A model generated the notes under the pieces. The model made no database searches. It saw only the letters and a program-made list of their open reading frames with translations, and was not told the DNA's origin. From the NCBI GenBank assembly GCA_028095005.1, contig CM051461.1, forward strand, positions 170,817,144 to 170,881,143: a stretch of 64,000 nucleotides of DNA, written 5' to 3'. Numbering within the stretch: the first letter of the stretch is position 1; the number at the start of each line of letters is the position of its first letter. Positions 59,501 through 64,000 of this stretch are shown here, in pieces. The DNA is from Rhynchospora pubera. Taxonomy: Eukaryota; Streptophyta; Magnoliopsida; Poales; Cyperaceae. Both the position numbers and the translations under genes were made by a program.

Positions 59501-62500
59501 AATTACCAAGTATAATCAAATCTATTTGAATAAATAACATATGGATCATATTATAGACAGTACAAATAGTTTTAATGTAGATTATTTGTTGAAATGACTT
59601 AGAATGAATCCATAAACGTTTGAAATGCTCAAATGATTTATATGCGAATTTAGCATGTATAATGCAATCTTTTTGAATAAATTACACATGAATCATATTC
59701 TATACTGTATAAAATTTAAATACTGTTTATAATGATGAAATTACTTAGAATGAATTCTGAAAAGATTCAAATGCTCAAATGATACTTAGAATTGCAATAT
59801 TTGCACTTTATATGTGTAATAAACATGTATAATCCAATCTCATTGAATAAATAGCATATGAATCGTATTCTAGATAGTATAACGAGTTTGAATGTAAATT
59901 ATTGTGATGAAATTACTTAGAATGAATCCAGAAATGATTGACATGTTCAAATGATACTCAGAATTGCATAATTTGCATTTTATAAGCGTAATTAACACGT
60001 ATAATCCAATCAATTTGAATAATAACACATGAATCATATTTTAGACAGTATAACCAATTTAAATGTAGATTATTGTGATGAAATGCCTCAGAATGAATCC
60101 TGAAACGATTCAAATGCTCAAATGATACTCGAAATTGCATTATTTGCACTTTATATGCGTAATTACCTTGTATAATCCAATCTTTTTGAATAAATAACAA
60201 ATGAATCATATTCTAAACAGTATAAAGAGTTTATATGATGATTATTGAGATGAAATGACTTAGAATGGATCCTCAAAATATTCAAATACTCAAATGATAC
60301 TCAGAATGACATTATTTGCACTCTATATGCGGAATTAACATATATAATACAATGACATTGAATAAATAGCATATGAATCGTATTCTAGTTAATATAACAA
60401 GTTTAAATTTAGATTATTGTGACGAAATGAGTTAGAATTAATCCATAAACGATTGAAATGCTCAAATTATACTCAGAATTGCATTATTTGCACTTTATAT
60501 GGGTAATGAACATATATAATCCTATCTTTTTGAATAAATTACACATGAATCATATTCTATACAGTATAAAGAGTTTATATGCAGATTATTGTGATGAACT
60601 GACTTAGAATGAATCCAGAAACGATTTAAGTACCAAAACGATCCACAGAATTGCATTATTTGCATTTTATATGTGTAATTTCCATGTATAATCCAATCAT
60701 TTTGAATAAATAACACATTAATCATATTCTAGACAGTATATAGAGTTCAAATGCAAATTATTGTAATGAATTGACTTAGAATGAATACTGAAAGGATTGA
60801 AATTCTCAAATTATACTCAGAATTGTATTATTTGCAATTTATATGTTTAATGACCATTGTATAATCCACTCTTTTTGAATAAATAAAATATGAACCATGT
60901 TCTAGACAGTATAAAGAGTTTAAATGTACATTATTGAGATGAAATGACTTAGAATGGTTTCAGAAAGGATTGAATTTCTCAAATGATACTCAGACTTGCA
61001 TTATTTCCAATTTATATGTGGAATTACCATTTATAATCCAATCTTATTGAAGAAATAATATCTTAATCATATTCTTGACAGTATTAAGAGTTTAAATGTA
61101 GATTACTGTGATGAAATGACTTAGAATGAATACAGAAACGATTGAAATGCTCAAATGATACTCAGAATTGCATTATTTGCACTTTATATTCGAAATTACA
61201 TTGCATAATACTTTTGTTTTTGAATAAATAACACATGAATCATATTTTATACAGTAAAAAGAGTTTAAAGGCTAATTATTGTGATCAAATGACATAGAAT
61301 GATACCTGAAATGATTAAAATTATCAAATGACACTCAGAATTACATTATTTGCACTTTATAGGCGTAATTACAATGTATAATCCAATATTTTTGAATGAA
61401 TTACACATGAATCATATTCGAGTTGACATTCAGATTATTGTGATGAAATGACTTAGGATGAATCCATAAATGATTGAAATTCTCAAATGATACTCAGAAT
61501 TGCATTTTTTGCACTTTGTATGTGTAATTACCATGTATAATCCATTTTTTTTTAATAAATAACACATGAATCATATCTATTTTTTGGTCAAATTTTACTC
61601 AGAATTGCATTATTTGCACTTTATATGCGTAATTACCATGTATAATCCAATCTTTTTTTTAATAAATAACATATAAATCAAATTTTAGACAGTATAGAGA
61701 GTTTAATTGCTTATTAATGAGATGAAATGACTTAGAATGAATCCAAAAATGATTAAAATGCTCAAATGATACTCATAATAGCTTTGTTTGGAATTTTCAT
61801 ACTTAATTACCATGTGTAATCTAATATTTTTCCATAAATAACATATTACTCATATTCTAGACAGTATAAAGAGTTTAAATTTAGATTATTGTGATAAAAT
61901 GACTTAGAATTAATCTCTAAATGATTGAAATCCTCAAATGATACTCAGAATTGCATTATCCGCACTTTATATTCTTAATTACCATTTACAATCTAATCTT
62001 TTTGAATAAATAACACACGAATCATATGATATAAAGTATAAAGAGTTTAAATTTAGATTATTATGATGAAATGACTTAGAATGAATCCAGAAGCATTTGA
62101 AATTATGAAATGATACTCAAAATTGCATTATTTGCACTTTATATGCGTAATTACCAAGTATATCCAATATTTTTGAATAAATAACATATTAATCAAATTT
62201 TATACAGTATAAAGAGTTTATATGCGGATTATTATTGTTTTGAAACGACTTAGAATGAATCCATAAACGATTGAAATACTCAAATGAAACTCAGAATAGC
62301 ATTTTGTGCACTTTTTGTACATAATTACCATGTATAATCTAGATTTTTGCTATGGTGAGTTGCAACTCACCAAAGGGTCAGTGAGTCGCTCTCAAAGCTT
62401 CTAAATCTAGTTCAAAATGATCGATCCAAACCGTCTAATACGATCTCCCTATTGAAATCTCCATGCAGACAAAATTTTACATTTTTTTTAGATTTTAGAA

Positions 62501-64000
62501 AATCGTTTATCTAATTAGTTCTGAACCGTTCAAAAACAGCAGTTTTTAAAAATTTCAAAAAAATACTTAAAAATTTAAAAAAATATAAAATTTGGTCTGC
62601 ATGGAGATTTCAATAAAAAGATCATATTGGACGGTTTGGATCGATCATTTTAATCTAGATTTAGGTGTTTTGAGTGCGACTCACCGTAGCAAAACTTGTA
62701 TAATCTAATATTTTTGAATAAATAACGTATGAATCATATTCTAGATAGTACAAAGAGTTTAAATGTAGATTATTGTGATTGAATGACTTGAATGAATTCA
62801 GAAACGACTGAAATTCTCAAATGATACTCAGAATAGCTTTTATTGCACTTTATATGCGTAATTACCATGTATAATTCAATATATTTTAATAAATAACATA
62901 TGAATCGTATTCTAGCCAGTATAAAGAGTTTAAATGTAGAGATGAAATGACTTAGAATGAATCCATAAATGATTGAAATGGTCAAATTATACTCATAATT
63001 GCATTATTTGCACTTTATGTGCGTAGTTACCATGTATAATCCAATTTTGTTAATAAAGAACATGTGAATCAAATTTTAGACAGTATAGAGAGTTTAAATG
63101 CTGATTATTGTGATGAAATGATTTAGAATGAATAAAAAAACATTCAAATGCTCATAATTTCATTATTTTCACTTTATGTGCATAATTACCATGTACAATC
63201 CAATCTTTTTGAATAAATAACAAATGAATCGTATTTTAGACAGTATAAAGAGTTTAAATGTAGATTATTGAAATGAAATGATGTAGAATTAATCCAGAAA
63301 CGATTGAAATTCTCAAACGATACTCAGAGTTCCATTTTTTGCACTTTAAGTTATTTTAGACAGTATAAAGAGTTTAAATGTAGATTATTGAAATGATAAC
63401 AAATGAATCATATTTTAGACAGTATAAAGAGTTTAAATGTTTAATTACCATATATAATCCAATTTCTTTTTAATAAATAACATATTAATCATATTCTAAC
63501 CCATATAAAGAGTTTAAATATTGATCATTGTGAGGAAATGACTTAAAATGAATCCATAAACGGTCGAAATGGTCAAATAATACTCATAATTGCATTATTT
63601 GCATTTTATATGCGTAATTACAATGTATAAACCAATCTATTTTACTATATAACACATGAATCATATTCTAAACCGGTTAAAGAGATTAAATGTTGATTAT
63701 TGTGATAAAATTACTTAGAATGAATCCAGAAACGATTGAAATTCTCAAATGATACTCAGAATTGCATTATTTGCACTTTATGCGCAATTACCTTGTATAA
63801 TCCAATCTTTTTGAATAAATAACACATGAATCATATTACAGACCTTATTAAAGAGTTTAAATGTAGATTATAGTGATGAAATGACTTAGAATGAATTCAT
63901 AAACGATTGAAATGCTCAAATGATTCTCATAATTGCTTTATTAGCACTTTATATGCGTAATTACAGTGTATAATCCAATTTTTTGAATAAATAACATATT
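50561..64000. repeat. Tandem satellite, monomer 171-172 bp, ~78 copies, runs off the window end
   Basis: Recurring landmarks in each monomer, in order: AAATGATACTCAGAATTGC, ATTATTTGCACTTTATATGC, GTAATTACCATGTATAATCC, TTTTTGAATAAATAAC, ATGAATCATATTCTAGACAG, TATAAAGAGTTTAAATG, TAGATTATTGTGATGAAATG, ACTTAGAATGAATCC, AGAAACGATTGAAATGCTC. Landmark positions (TGCGT at 50681, 50852, 51023, 51195) give steps of 171, 171 and 172. Monomers are clearly diverged, with local deletions and partial duplications (for example about 55915-56000, 61575-61600, 63340-63440). AT content is very high. The length is close to that of many plant centromeric or subtelomeric satellites. Minus-strand open frames within it (58633, 59958, 60522, 62770) are repeat artefacts. 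Confidence 0.95.
62341..62696. mobile_element. Foldback MITE inserted in the satellite, 356 bp, 10-bp TSD
   Basis: AGATTTTTGCTATGGTGAGT at the left mirrors ACTCACCGTAGCAAAACT at the right. TGTATAATCT flanks it at 62331-62340 and 62697-62706, and the satellite register continues straight across once it is removed. The interior matches copy b at 26044-26421 (CGATCCAAACCGTC, GATCTCCCTATTGAAATCTCC). A 9-10 bp duplication with long inverted arms points to a Mutator-like (MULE) MITE. Confidence 0.9.

Noticed and set aside
58633..60725. Related open frames on the minus strand (68-83 codons) sharing an FIQ(K/N)DWIIHGNY-like start
   Set aside because: They lie in the satellite and repeat with its period; similarity is due to the monomer, not a gene family.

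Overview
This is a nuclear plant (angiosperm) segment. The genes have many short exons with GT/AG introns and AT-rich intergenic DNA. The recognisable proteins are plant families: a USP/protein-kinase pair, a three-finger CCCH protein and an At3g49055-like coiled-coil protein. The DNA between them is full of MITEs, foldback elements, a SINE and satellite. I cannot name the species, and monocot versus dicot stays open.

Layout. 1-9.4 kb is gene-free and rich in small DNA transposons: a 1.2 kb foldback element, several Tourist-like MITEs with 3-bp target duplications (some nested), and a hAT-type MITE with an 8-bp duplication. 9.4-23.1 kb holds two tandem paralogues on the minus strand, each coding a USP domain, a coiled coil and a non-RD kinase. 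I could rebuild every exon with consistent phases (676 aa and 749 aa). Neither shows the C-terminal U-box usual in this family, and the downstream copy has lost its last small exon to an early stop. 24.3-27.4 kb is a cluster of foldback MITEs whose outer arms are (TA)n(GA)n microsatellites. 33.5-35.9 kb is a two-exon CCCH zinc-finger gene (239 aa, minus).

36.7-40.6 kb is a 3.9 kb DNA transposon. Its ~300 bp terminal inverted repeats carry four pairs of a 19-nt unit, each pair head-to-head with exactly 15 nt between the units. Inside are convergent coding regions: a gapped plus-strand gene and an intact 316-aa minus-strand protein with two C2H2-like fingers, a coiled coil and Trp-rich C-terminal repeats. 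I see no transposase catalytic domain. This is the best candidate for something undescribed.

40.6-49 kb contains a tRNA-derived SINE with a clear 14-bp target duplication, the five-exon coiled-coil gene (446 aa), a small secreted, possibly GPI-anchored protein (142 aa) and a three-exon small charged protein (128 aa, minus). 49.2-50.4 kb is another 1.2 kb foldback element. From about 50.56 kb to the window end (13.4 kb, about 78 copies) runs a diverged 171-172 bp tandem satellite, interrupted once by a 356 bp foldback MITE with a 10-bp target duplication. The genes do not form an operon or pathway; the window reads as a gene-poor transition from euchromatic genes into satellite heterochromatin.
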